The notes under the pieces: generated by a model
Databases searched by the model: none
Told to the model about the DNA's origin: nothing
The model's input: only the letters and a program-made list of their open reading frames with translations
Assembly: GCA_000697335.1 (NCBI GenBank)
Contig: JNEM01014345.1
Location: 1 to 37,357 of the forward strand
From: Conidiobolus incongruus B7586
Taxonomy: Eukaryota; Entomophthoromycota; Entomophthoromycetes; Entomophthorales; Conidiobolaceae
Reading direction: 5' to 3'
DNA length: 37,357 nt
Shown here: positions 24,185-34,994 of the stretch, in pieces
Numbering within the stretch: position 1 is the first letter of the stretch
Layout: every line of letters begins with the position of its first letter
Program-made: the position numbers and the translations under genes

Positions 24185-24696
24185 TTAGTATTCTATTAGT
24201 TTATCTTCAATTTCTGAAATATCCTTAAAACAAATAATATCTAATTGAATAAAAATAAAAATAAAAATAATTTAAAATAATATAATTTGAAAAATGCTAC
24301 TTACAACAAAATGGCCCCTACGGCTTGGGGAATAATGTGTATTCCTTATAGAAGATAAATAGTAATATTTTGATTTTCAATATATTTATCAATAGATTGC
24401 AATTTCTATAAAATATTCTAATCACATAAATTGATATTTCAAAGTGTATAGAATGAACCTGCCTTTTGATAATGTGTTGAAAAACACCAAGAATAGTATA
24501 GAAAGTGATGATATTTAAATAAAGTTCGAATGTTAAAACATTGGAATTAGAATTATCCTGCAAGTACAAAAAATTAATATTATTGATTGTATTTAAATAA
24601 TGGTTTTGGCAATCTTCCTAAGTAATATAGGAAGATAGACAGTTTGAAATCGAATTTCTTGTACTTGGGATCAATTCCTTTCAATGACAAGTTCAT
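24185..24696 (-). CDS. Unresolved small minus-strand gene candidate
   Basis: I could not assemble one consistent gene model, but several signs suggest a gene. Segments are GC-richer than the spacer. An ATG at 24696 opens MNLSLKGIDPKYKKFDFKLS. An exon-like block at about 24462-24560 (acceptor GCAG, donor after CAG) reads NVLTFELYLNIITFYTILGV. A following block reads KLQSIDKYIENQNITIYLL then stop. A consensus GTAAGT donor sits near 24302, and a further open block ends FKDISEIEDKLIEY then stop at 24185. An exact promoter-motif copy lies 126 bp upstream of the ATG. Phases between these blocks do not all agree, so some exons or the start are wrong. I recognise no family with confidence; the tail faintly recalls DPM3-like endings. 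Confidence 0.3.
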
Positions 24697-25618
24697 TTAT
24701 ATTATTTTCATATCTTACTATTTTAAAGTATATTTTATTGGTTAAATAACGATTTAGAACTTATTTAATGCAATATTATTAATAAATTAACGTTTATTTG
24801 GATATATAATCAATTCAAGAATTTATGGGATGAAGGAAAAATGATAATAATTTATAGATTATAGTATAAAATACTGTATAGCAAAGTATCTATTAAGGTA
24901 GGATTAGAGAGTTAAATATGTGATATATTTATGAACACTGAATAAGGTATGAATTAAAATTAATATATAATACAAGAAAATAATAATTAAAAGGATTATT
25001 TCAAAATATTGTAAGAATGGCAAAAGGTTATAAAACTAGAAAATTAGAGTATTAATTCAAATAGAATGAAAAAAGAGAATAATGATAATATAATATATAA
25101 TTAATTGTACAAATTACAAAAACAGAGAAATAATGAATTATATCTCAACAATATTAATATGTAAACAGGCCGAAAACAAGGAGATTACAAATTAAACTCG
25201 AATATGATCAAAGATCGAAAATAATTAACTGATCTTAAACAAAAAATATCAGGTCTTAAGATTTCTGATCAAATTTCTAAATTAAAAAGATTGAAAGATG
25301 CTGAAATAAAGATTCTAATTTGATAAAGATCTCTTGATTAATTGATCAATTTGACGGAAATTGATTCCATATCAAACTTGACTTTAGCTGATATAAATAA
25401 TTACATAATCTTGCTCGGTATTATAGGGCAGATATATTCTCGACCACAAAAGTGAAGGTGATGAGTGTCGGTGAAATATGGTATAGTATAGATACACGAT
25501 TATATTGAGATAAATCACACAGTATATATTCCGAACTATATATAGAAATAATAGGTCAAAATCAAATATTCAAGTGTCAATTTTGTTTAGATATTTTTTA
25601 AATAAGAAAAAATACCAT
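24697..25618. other. Spacer between the unresolved locus and RPL32
   Basis: This holds the motif copy at 24823-24831 and, at about 25140-25520, a less AT-skewed stretch rich in GATCAAA/GATCTT-like strings with a GTGATGAGTG near 25458. No gene could be supported; it may be the RPL32 3' flank or an unrecognised non-coding transcript. Confidence 0.5.
24823..24831 (-). promoter_or_regulatory. ATCCCATAA motif upstream of the unresolved minus-strand locus
   Basis: Exact copy on the minus strand, about 126 bp upstream of the ATG at 24696. Its position and orientation match those at known genes. Confidence 0.45.
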
Positions 25619-26017
25619 TTAATGTTCTTCAGTGCGAATACGGGCACCAGCGTTGGTAACTTTGATGTTGAGTTGCTTAGCACGAGCAACGATGAGGAGA
25701 CGCTTCTTGGAGCTGACATTGTGGGCAATTTCAGCGGCGAAGGTGCGGTTGTTCATAACAAGGGGTTCCAAATCCTTGGTGTTGGAAACAACGACGCGCT
25801 TGAAACCGTCGGGAGTCAAGTGACGGGTTTTCTTGTTGCTACCGTAACCGATGCTGGGCATGGGAAGGGTACCCTTGAAACGACGACGGACACAGTTGTC
25901 AATACCCTTGGGCTTTCTCCAGGCAGGGTTCATTCTGGCAAAGCGGTCAGCCTGGTGACGGCGGAAAGGCTTAGTGCGCTTCTTAACAATCTTAGTTTTG
26001 ACGATAGAGACAACCAT
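25619..26017 (-). CDS. RPL32: 60S ribosomal protein eL32
   Basis: Component of the large ribosomal subunit. It is intronless, 132 residues, the normal family length. The family pattern is clear: [94 protein letters not shown] and the basic tail [11 protein letters not shown]. Base composition is far richer in G+C than the flanks, with C-ending codons, as expected for a highly translated gene. Long open frames on the opposite strand (25574-26053) are shadows of it. A motif copy lies about 96 bp upstream. Confidence 0.98.
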   Translation of the reverse strand: MVVSIVKTKIVKKRTKPFRRHQADRFARMNPAWRKPKGIDNCVRRRFKGTLPMPSIGYGSNKKTRHLTPDGFKRVVVSNTKDLEPLVMNNRTFAAEIAHNVSSKKRLLIVARAKQLNIKVTNAGARIRTEEH

Positions 26018-26113
26018 GTTGAAGATTATTATCGAATCAGGCCTATTGGTTGAAGAGAACGCTTTAAAATTTTATACCAAAATAATATGTTACCAAATTG
26101 ACTAAATAAAATT

Positions 26114-26122
26114 TTATGGGAT
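26114..26122 (-). promoter_or_regulatory. ATCCCATAA motif upstream of RPL32
   Basis: Exact copy on the minus strand, about 96 bp upstream of the RPL32 start, in the gene's orientation. Confidence 0.55.
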
Positions 26123-27595
26123 TCAAAATTTGATTTCATTAAATTTGTAACATTTGGTTGATTATTCAAAATATAATATATTATATATTTAAATAGAATC
26201 TCTTAATAAGATAATCTTTTATTACAGTTCATTAAAGTTTAAAATTTAAAAAATTTTTATAATTCAATATCATCGACTGTTTTACATTCATCTTAATAAG
26301 TTGTAATTTAATTTTTTCCAATGCAATAAATTTCAGTATATTATTGAATAGAACAAATATCAACTACAATTCCATTAATAAATATTATTATATATATGAG
26401 TATCCCTGTAAAATTGATTACTCACTTTATTATCATAATAGGCGTTTGATAATTAATAATGCATGGACTGTAAATTTAATTTTGTTTTTATCAAAATCCG
26501 AATAATGCTTTCAATTTAACAGAATAAGATACACAATGTGTATACAGTTGCACTCCTTTATCAGCATTGAATGATGAACTCAAGGTTATTAATGTCAACC
26601 AATATCAGTTATTTTTTTTTCTTTATAGATAGATCATCATTACTGTTCAGAATGAATCGATTATTTTCAAAACATTTATAAAATTAAACTGAATACATAC
26701 GATGAAATCTAATATGTTATAGTAAAATGAATTTTTAGTATATTTAAACTAAAATAACTCAATCATATCACATATATTAGAATAATGAATAAACTGTATA
26801 ATATTAAAAAACAACAATATCCTTTAATCATTTTTATAGTCGAATTTACACATTATCTTTAAGTTCACTTTCACAATATTTGATTATATAATTGAAATTT
26901 GATATTTTGAAAATCGAATTAATATCTAATAAAATTGATAATAAATTATGGCACAATACAAGGCTAAGTTTATTTTCCTAATATTAATGTTAACGGTAAT
27001 GAAGAAATATTTAGTTTAACAGCGTTGCTATTGATAAAATAAATTAAGAAATCAACCAACCTGACTGAAAATCAGATGGCCGAATAGAGTTATTATAAAA
27101 TATATGAAAAATCAATTTGGAATAAAGTCATATACATAGTTTAATATAGGTAAGGTTTATTAAATTAAATTTACTTATATTTTATTTATTATTTTTCATT
27201 TCTTCCTGTAACATTAATTTTTGGATTTAATTATTATCCAACTCCAAGTATTGATAAATTTGATCATTAAAATGTAAATAATGAGAAGTTTTTGATCAAA
27301 GAGATTTTTATTAAAAATAACAAAGCTTTAATCGTTTAATAATGATGATTAATATTATCATTTTTAGTAAATAAATGATTATAAATGAATCATGAGATGG
27401 TTGTGTTGTATTAACATTATATTATATCAAAATTTTTAATAAGGTACGCCATAAGGACTATTATAAACATTGGTCTATTAAATTTTAAAAATATATATTT
27501 AAATTAAATTCCAGTATACAAAATATTTGTTTTTTAGAGTTGAAATTTTGTAGATTTTAAGATATGATTAAATGTTAGAGATCTCAGAATTTTCA

Positions 27596-27604
27596 ATCCC
27601 ATAA
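27596..27604 (+). promoter_or_regulatory. ATCCCATAA motif upstream of RAE1
   Basis: Exact copy about 178 bp before the RAE1 start, in the gene's orientation. Confidence 0.5.
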
Positions 27605-27782
27605 AAATAATTAAAATTAAAAAGTTTATAATTAAACTGATATGATGTGTCTAATATATTTGTAATATAAATTAAAAATACATCGAATATTAAAACCCAA
27701 AAAAAACCTTAATAAAAAGACATTCTTAATTAAATAGTATATTTATTATATCAGTTTTACCTGGGTTTCAAATCATTTTATA

Positions 27783-29143
27783 ATGTATAAACCTTTCGAA
27801 AAAGCTTCTGAGGTAACTTTTTTATTCTTTTTGCTTACCTCATAGATTTTAACATTTGTTTTAGGTTCCTGACTTATCTCCTGACTCTATTTCATGCATC
27901 AGATTCTCCCCTACTTCCAACCATTTAGCTGTTACAGCTTGGGATGGATCAGTAATTACTGAATATATAATATTATTGATACTCATTAATCTCCTCATTT
28001 TAGATTCGTTTTTATGAAGTAAACAGTAATACTGCTGCCAGTATTGCCAAAGTCAAATTTGAATACCCTTTACCTCTTTTACAATGTCGTTGGACTTCAG
28101 TATGTTGAAAATGTATATTAGTAAAGCTTGAATACTAACTTTTTAAACTATAGGATGGCACTAAAATTGCCACATGTGGTGTTGATCGTATGGCCCGACT
28201 TTATGATATCAATAGCAATCAAAGTATTGATGTTGGTATGCATGAATCAGGGATTCAAGGATTAGAATGGGTAGCTCCCAATATTTTAGCTACAGGAAGT
28301 TGGGATAAAACTATCAAGGTACAATATATTCTTTAACTATTTTTATATATCCACTCATTCGTATTTAGTACTGGGATCTTCGTTCTCCTCAACCTGCTGG
28401 TGTAGTCAATATGCCTGAAAGAGTTTATGCTATGGGCTTTGGTGGTGGCTACCTTGTGGCTGCAACTGCTGATAGAAATTTAACAACTATTAATGTTAAT
28501 CAACCAACAACTATTATTAAGGTAATTAAACATTTCTAACGTTTTCCCAAGACTATTTTACTAATAATTTCTCTAGCAAAATATCTCCACAACAAATTAT
28601 CAAATTAGAGATATCGCAGTTTATCCAAGTGGAAGAGGATTTGCGGTTGCTACAATTGAAGGACGTGTTGTCATGCACTATTTCCCACCATTGTAAATAT
28701 TTTTTAAATATTATCATTTTAATCAACTAATTATTATCTTTTAGCCCCACTAGTGGTGAACACTTTGGATTCAAATGTCATCGTGAAGGAAATAAGGTCT
28801 ACTCTGTTAATACAGTTGGATTTCATCCTACTTACCATACTTTGGTCTCTGGAGGAAGTGATGGCCAATGCTTTATCTGGGACCCTGATTCAAGGCAAAG
28901 AGTTAAATCTTGGCCAGTGACCAACCATGGGCCCATTGTTAGTCACGCTTTCAATGCCGATGGATCTTTATTCGCTTATGCTTGCTCTTACGATTGGCAC
29001 AGAGTAAATATTAATCATATCGATATAAAAATTTTAAGGATACTAACTTTTTATAGGGACAAACACCAGCTATTTCTAAAAAACCTGCCATTCTTATCTA
29101 CAAAACTAAGGATGAAGACGTTAAACCTAAAAATAAGAATTAA
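27783..29143 (+). CDS. RAE1: mRNA export / nuclear pore WD-repeat protein RAE1 (Gle2)
   Basis: Seven-bladed WD-repeat protein that binds the GLEBS motif of Nup98-type nucleoporins and acts in mRNA export. Exons: 27783-27812, 27865-27951, 28004-28099, 28154-28318, 28369-28521, 28577-28692, 28745-29003 and 29057-29143, giving 330 residues; all phases agree. Landmarks are DSISCIRFSPTSNHLAVTAW, PLPLLQCRWTSDGTKIATCG, ILATGSWDKTIKYWDLRSP, MPERVYAM, VATIEGRVVMHYF, FGFKCHREGNKVYSVNTVGF, and FAYACSYDW followed by the short basic tail KDEDVKPKNKN. Branch-point-like CTAAC precedes several acceptors. It differs from yeast Gle2 in one blade, where the usual LKxQTRCV is replaced by NYQIRDIAV. A broken paralogue lies about 6 kb downstream. 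Confidence 0.96.
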
Positions 29144-30532
29144 AGTTTTGATTAATCAAATTCTTAATATCCTTTCCATTATTTTGTACCAATTACCTCA
29201 TTATTCTCCAACAAATCGTTTTGAATTAACATATTCATTTGAATATAAATTATAATAAACATTTTCATTTCCTCTTAATACAGCTATACTCCCTACTATT
29301 TATGTTTTTTATAATTTCGTTACATATATTCGTATATACAATTTTAAATATATTTCAATATTATTGATAATTATACTCTTACACCAATTAAATATTAATT
29401 TAAACAATATCATGATATCCTGTTTAAAATTAGCTTTAATTTTTCTGTTTTCAGATTTGGTCTATATTTGCAAATTCATCGATTATAAACCATAACAATT
29501 TTATCCTTGATAATAATATCCAAAAAAATCTTTCATTATTATTTAGTGTATATATTGAAAATTTAGAGAATCACGTATATAATAAGCTTATTTCTGGTCT
29601 GATATTTCATAATTTATAAAAATTATACTTGATGATAAATCTATAACTAATATCTGTAAACATATATTTAATGATTAATCATTATACGAATAACATAGAT
29701 ATTTTTTATTAATTCATCAACTTTTATAACAATATTTCATCATAAAAAGCAAATTATATCCGTATTATTTTGTTAATCTAACATATTCATGTTCAATGTT
29801 AAATATTAATATGTTTTAATCTCAATTTTAAAATCTACTGATTCAATTGTAGTGATGATAAAGTATATCTATTTCCATGTATTTTAAACATTTTGATATT
29901 ATTATTTATATAGAATATTTAATTATTTTTGAGGAATTTTAAAAAAGCCACTGCTAAACCATCTAAAATGATTAATGTTATATCATGTAAAATTAAAAAT
30001 ATTATTAAGAGGTCGAACCATATATTTAATATTTTTAAGATTAGGTGATACATACTATGATTATATATTTCACTATAACAATATAATACGAAGTACTCTA
30101 ACAATATATAATTTAATTTGACAGCTATTGAATAAAAAATTAAAAAAATATAATTAGTTTTTTTTAAAAAATTAAAATAATTATGTAAAAGACTAATATC
30201 ATTTAAAATCAATATGATAATCTGTTAATAATATTGTTTTTCAAATAAATCATTATCAAAATACCTCAACAAATATGATAAGTTCGAATATTAAAAAACA
30301 AAAGCATATACATTGATTGATATATCTAATCTTTTTTATTTATAGCTATAAATTGTTAAGTTTACTTTGTATTCTAGATATTTATTTGTTATCCGAGTAT
30401 GTTATAATTTAGTCAAGATTAAATTTAAATTCATAAAATTATATAATGAAATTAAATATTAAAAATTATTTTGGAGATGAATTTATTAACTGGTAAATAA
30501 TATTATTAATCAATAATCAAATATGATAATAT
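29144..30532. other. Convergent AT-rich spacer between RAE1 and MCCC2
   Basis: About 1.4 kb with no gene seen. An open frame at 29919-30212 (-) is low-complexity Ile/Leu/Tyr-rich sequence, as expected by chance in such AT-rich DNA. Confidence 0.65.
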
Positions 30533-32985
30533 TTACATACGGAATACACCATATTGATTAGGCAAATCTTGAGGTCCATTAAGAGCAGCGGATAATCCCA
30601 ATCCTAACACCTTACGAGTGTCTTGAGGACGGATAACACCATCATCCCATAAACGGGCAGAAGCAAAGTAAGGATGCCCTTCCCTCTCATAAAGATCTTG
30701 AATAGGACGCTTGAATTCGGCTTCTTCTTCAGGGGACCACTAAAAGAGAGTTAATACAAATTCATAAAGCTCGAAATAAATATTTACTTGTTGACCCTTC
30801 TTTTCCATACCGTCGCGTTTGACTTGAGCTAATACTCCAGCAGCTTGCTCTCCACCCATAACAGAGATACGAGCATTCTATATTTAAATAATTGAGTTAT
30901 ATAATCAAATTAGTCAGTAATTATAAAAACTTACGGGCCACATCCACAAGAATCTAGGACTATATGCGAAATCATTAATATAAGAAAAAACAATAACTTT
31001 GATTTGAAGTTTACCTGTAAGATCTACCACACATACCGTAGTTACCAGCACCAAATGAACCTCCAATTAAAACAGTAAACTTGGGAACTCTAGCACAAGA
31101 AACAGCGGTAACCATCTTAGCACCATGTTTAGCAATACCACCAGCTTCAGCAGAACTACCAACCATAAAACCAGTGATGTTTTGTAAGAACACAAGAGGA
31201 ATATTTCTTTGAGAGCAGAGTTGAATAAAGTGGGCTCCTTTCATAGCAGACTCAGAGAATAAGACACCATTGTTGGCGACAATACCGACTGGATAACCGT
31301 GAATTCTAGCGAAACCAGTAACCAAAGTGGTACCATATAATTCCTTAAATTCACTGAATTCACTGCCATCAACAATACGAGCAATAACATCCTTGACATT
31401 GAAAGATTTGCGTAAGTTATCACCTACAATACCACCCAATTCTTCAGCTGAGTATAAGGGCTCACGTGGAACTTCAACCGTAACCTATGAATATTGAATA
31501 TTAGATCAGAATTCATTTATGTATAATAAAAAGCATATTTACATTGTGAGATTTTTTATAATTTAAATTGGCAACAACTCTACGAGCAATGGATAAAGCG
31601 TGTTCATCATCCTGAGCATAATGATCTGTAACACCAGAAGTTCTGCCTAAAAATAATAATCAATTTTAACTCGCTATCAATGGACGAGGTTATTGAAACT
31701 TACAGTGAAGATCACCACCGCCTAAATCTTCGGCAGAGATCACTTCACCAGTGGCAGCCTTGACCAATGGAGGGCCTCCCAAGAAAATGGTACCCTGTTT
31801 ACCAACAATAATACTTTCATCAGCCATAGCGGGGATATAAGCACCACCGGCAGTACAGGATCCCATTACTACAGCAATCTGAGGGATTCCCTTAGAGGAC
31901 ATATTTGCTTGATTAAAGAAGTTGCGTCCGAAGTGGTCTCTGTCAGGGAAGACATCGGACTGGAGGGGAAGGAAAGCGCCTCCAGAGTCAACTAATAATA
32001 ATATTTAGTACTATTTACTAAAAATGATGTAATGGTTGATAAACTTACCTAAATAAATACAGGGAAGTCTATTTTGTTCTGCAATTTCTTGAGCTCTGAG
32101 TTGTTTTTTAACTAAACGAATATTGTTAATATTACTTAACCTAAATATATCTATTAAAAATGCTCACCAGTGATAGGATAGTAAGTACCACCCTAAATGA
32201 TATTAATTAATTAGATTGAATAATATAAGTATTAATTGATGATATAAAATCACCTTGACAGTTGGATCGTTAGCAAAAATCATGCATTCAATACTAAAAT
32301 AATCAATGAATATATATATTAAACCAACGCTTTACTGTGGAAAACTTACCCATTGACTCTACCAATACCAGTAATAATACCACCACAAGGTACTTCGTCA
32401 TCATAGAGTTTATAACCAGCTAACTGAGATAATTCTAAAAATGGAGAGCTATAAAATAGTTTAGTTTAACTGAAATTAATGACTTAAGATATACTATACT
32501 TGTTATCGAGTAAACGATTAATTCTAAAAAATTAAATTTATATTTATTAGTCTTTAGTTATAAAATTGAGTTTATATAAATAAATAATATTATGGTAATT
32601 GAGATATAATACCACAATATTTGTAAACTGATGAACAATATTTTGGTTACCTGTCTCTGGGAAGTAATTTTCCACGACTTAAATGGCGTTTACGAGCAGA
32701 TTCACTACCACCTGATAATTAATTCGAATCAGCAACGTTATTAAGTATTATCAAAGATGGATACTTACCTAAGCTAATCTTATCGCATAAGGATTCCAAA
32801 TCCTTTACCAAAGCGTTCATTCTTTCTTGATTTTCCAAGAATTGGGGACTGGAAGTATCGACATTATTAGGTAAAATATTTTTATCTTGCAGGTGATGAA
32901 ATGGTCTTTGATAAACTCTTAAAAGATTAGAAGTGGGCTTAGATCCCAGCTTTAATAATGATTTAGATTGAATTAGTCTAAACAT
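30533..32985 (-). CDS. MCCC2: Methylcrotonoyl-CoA carboxylase beta subunit (mitochondrial)
   Basis: Carboxyltransferase half of the biotin enzyme that converts 3-methylcrotonyl-CoA to 3-methylglutaconyl-CoA in leucine breakdown in the mitochondrial matrix. Thirteen exons in gene order: 32769-32985, 32651-32711, 32500-32523, 32350-32448, 32254-32293, 32168-32192, 32049-32111, 31704-31991, 31543-31646, 31015-31484, 30935-30959, 30788-30877 and 30533-30739; phases all agree, giving 570 residues (human 563). The N-terminus is basic and lacks acidic residues ([20 protein letters not shown]), fitting a targeting peptide. Signatures include [91 protein letters not shown] and the C-terminal NQYGVFRM. 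Four exons are only 24-40 nt and intron 2 is 127 nt, about twice the local norm. The biotin-bearing alpha subunit is not in this window. Confidence 0.97.
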
Positions 32986-33884
32986 ATTTGATAGTCCAAT
33001 AGTGATCTCTGTTCAAAATTGGAATCCATCACTCATTTATACGTCAGTACCATTAATTGAACCACTTCAAATCTTCAATTATCACATCCATTATACTCTA
33101 ACTAGCCAATCATCGATTTGATAACAGTCCCATGATTTTGTGTATAATTTATCCTTTATTTAATTTTGATTAATAAAAATTTCCCATTATAATTTAACTA
33201 TATATGATATTATAGAAACAGTATAATGAAGATATTGATTATATATAATCAAGTACGAATGATAACTCCAATGATAATATTAATAATTGTAATAAATATA
33301 CTTGATCAGAATAATATTCTTCTTAACAAAATTTTATAATGATTTTTTAATTTTTTTTAAATAACCACAAAACATACATTAAATCATGTGATTCAATCCA
33401 CTCAATAAAGAATTTCGAAATTAATATTTTTAACAATGAGTTTCAATATAATAAGACAGTTTTCTGTATTTACTTATTGGGGATTAATTTTATATTTTTT
33501 TCTATTTCATAATTTAGACATAAATACATATGTTCAAAATTTTCATAATAATGATATTTATAATGTTATAAAATAGAAAATTTATTAAGTATATTAATTA
33601 TGGCTACCTATAAACATAAGATATAATAATAGTTAATTTTTAATACCCCAGCCATTAATTATTAGATGGAATAAGTAATTTAAATAGGTAAACTTTAATT
33701 ATAAATTCTCTTGGTTAAATTTTTCCAAACATCGAATTAGTATTAGTGGATATAATTAAAAAATTAATCATATCAATCATAAAAGTTCATTATTATAACC
33801 TAAGTATATAATACAAATAATTAACTGAATGTATATTTAAAAAAAAGATGAATGATTGTGTTTATGTTGAATAGTGAAAAATAT
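32986..33884. other. Spacer between MCCC2 and the C2H2 gene
   Basis: AT-rich. It holds TCCCATGA at 33128-33135 and TTCCCATTA at 33181-33189 upstream of MCCC2. No gene seen. Confidence 0.6.
33127..33135 (+). promoter_or_regulatory. GTCCCATGA motif variant upstream of MCCC2 (reverse to the gene)
   Basis: Two-base variant of the recurrent 9-mer, about 141 bp upstream of the MCCC2 start and in opposite orientation to the gene. Confidence 0.25.
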
Positions 33885-34289
33885 TTATTTCTTAGAATGG
33901 CGCTTGATATGTTGTTTTAAATTATCTTTTCTAGTAAATAATTTTCCACAATTTGGAATTGGACAAACAAAAGGCATAGTTAATAGATGGGTGGATTTGA
34001 TGTGTCTCTTTAAATGCTCTACTCTCTTGTAATGCTTATTACACTTGGGATATCTACAATGGTATCTATGAGTAAATGGATCAGCGTGTGGCTGGTAATT
34101 GATTGTTTGAGTTTGTCTGGAGGACCGGTGCATGTAATAAAGAGGACAACTAGGCAAGTGAAAGGGATGTCTAGGAGGGAATGGAAGGAATGCTTGGGAG
34201 GAATTAATTGAAGGAATAGTTAACATGGAATTATAAGAACCAGGATGCACATTCTTATAATTAGAATAATTGTTTTCTTTAACGTTCAT
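33885..34289 (-). CDS. Two-finger C2H2 zinc-finger protein, probable transcription factor
   Basis: Intronless, 134 residues. A Pro/Ser/Tyr/His-rich N-terminal 70 residues precedes two adjacent C2H2 fingers at the extreme C-terminus. Finger 1 (Cys78, Cys83, His96, His101) contains YKRVEHLKRH; finger 2 (Cys109, Cys114, His127, His131) contains FTRKDNLKQH. The C-x4-C spacing, KRVEHLKRH recognition helix and terminal position recall Msn2/Com2-type fungal stress regulators, which bind short CCCCT/AGGGG-like sites. That similarity is from memory and the exact orthologue is uncertain. It is short for such a regulator, with no obvious long activation domain, so either an upstream exon is missed or it is a minimal DNA-binding protein. 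No exact copy of the recurrent promoter motif precedes it. Confidence 0.84.
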   Translation of the reverse strand: MNVKENNYSNYKNVHPGSYNSMLTIPSINSSQAFLPFPPRHPFHLPSCPLYYMHRSSRQTQTINYQPHADPFTHRYHCRYPKCNKHYKRVEHLKRHIKSTHLLTMPFVCPIPNCGKLFTRKDNLKQHIKRHSKK

Positions 34290-34994
34290 AATAATTCAAC
34301 TCACTTTCATTCCAACTATAATAGTAAAACAAATTAATTCTAATTAAATATTTAATAATACCAAATTAACATCAATTAAATATGATATTAGCCATATGGC
34401 ATTTATATATTCAAATATTATAAAATAAGTCATTATTATCCATTCTTTCAAAGAAGCAAGGGATTTAAAACAAAAACAAATCGATAAATTCAATTTCATT
34501 CAAAATAGGATCGATATATGTAAATGGTATATTTTAAAAAACTACTGGTTAAACACTTTAATGAGGATTTAAATATAAAGAGTTTATCAACCCTTCATTT
34601 TCCTTTCAGATTATTTTATAAATGTAAGCAATATAAACTTATTGGCTAATATTAATTTTCATTATTTCAAAAAATTAAATTTATTGGTTACGTCACATCC
34701 AACAAATTTTTCGGTGTATTAATATATTAGAACAATTATTAATATTCATATAAATATATTCATTCTTTGTGCTATATATAGTTTAATTATTTATATTAAT
34801 TTTATCTTTTTTCATCTTCAACTTTATTAATGTATACTAAAATTTAGAGTTAAAAATCAAAAATCCCATAAGTTCTAAAAACAAAAACAATGAGTATATA
34901 TTTAGGTGATCCAGATTTACTATAAAATAAATTTAATATCAAATAATTAAAGAAACATTTTATATTAAAAATTATAATTAATTACAGTTGAAAT
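34290..34994. other. Divergent spacer between the C2H2 gene and the broken RAE1 copy
   Basis: AT-rich and without a gene. A motif copy lies at 34863-34871 on the side of the RAE1 copy. A short ATG ORF at 34890 ends after eleven codons. Confidence 0.6.
34863..34871 (+). promoter_or_regulatory. ATCCCATAA motif upstream of the broken RAE1 copy
   Basis: Exact copy about 123 bp before the inferred start at 34995, in the gene's orientation. The promoter element thus survives although the reading frame is broken. Confidence 0.5.

Larger units (their letters stand above)
26018..27782. other. Divergent spacer between RPL32 and RAE1
   Basis: About 1.8 kb, AT-rich, with one motif copy near each gene and no gene in between. 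Confidence 0.65.

Noticed and set aside
24305-24325. ATGGCCCCTACGG as U6 snRNA core
   Set aside because: Resembles part of U6 but lacks the ACAGAGA box and the flanking conserved sequence.
25574-26053. 159-codon ORF on +
   Set aside because: Opposite-strand shadow of RPL32.
29919-30212. 97-codon ORF on -
   Set aside because: Almost pure Ile/Leu/Tyr/Asn with spacer-like composition; not credible as a gene.
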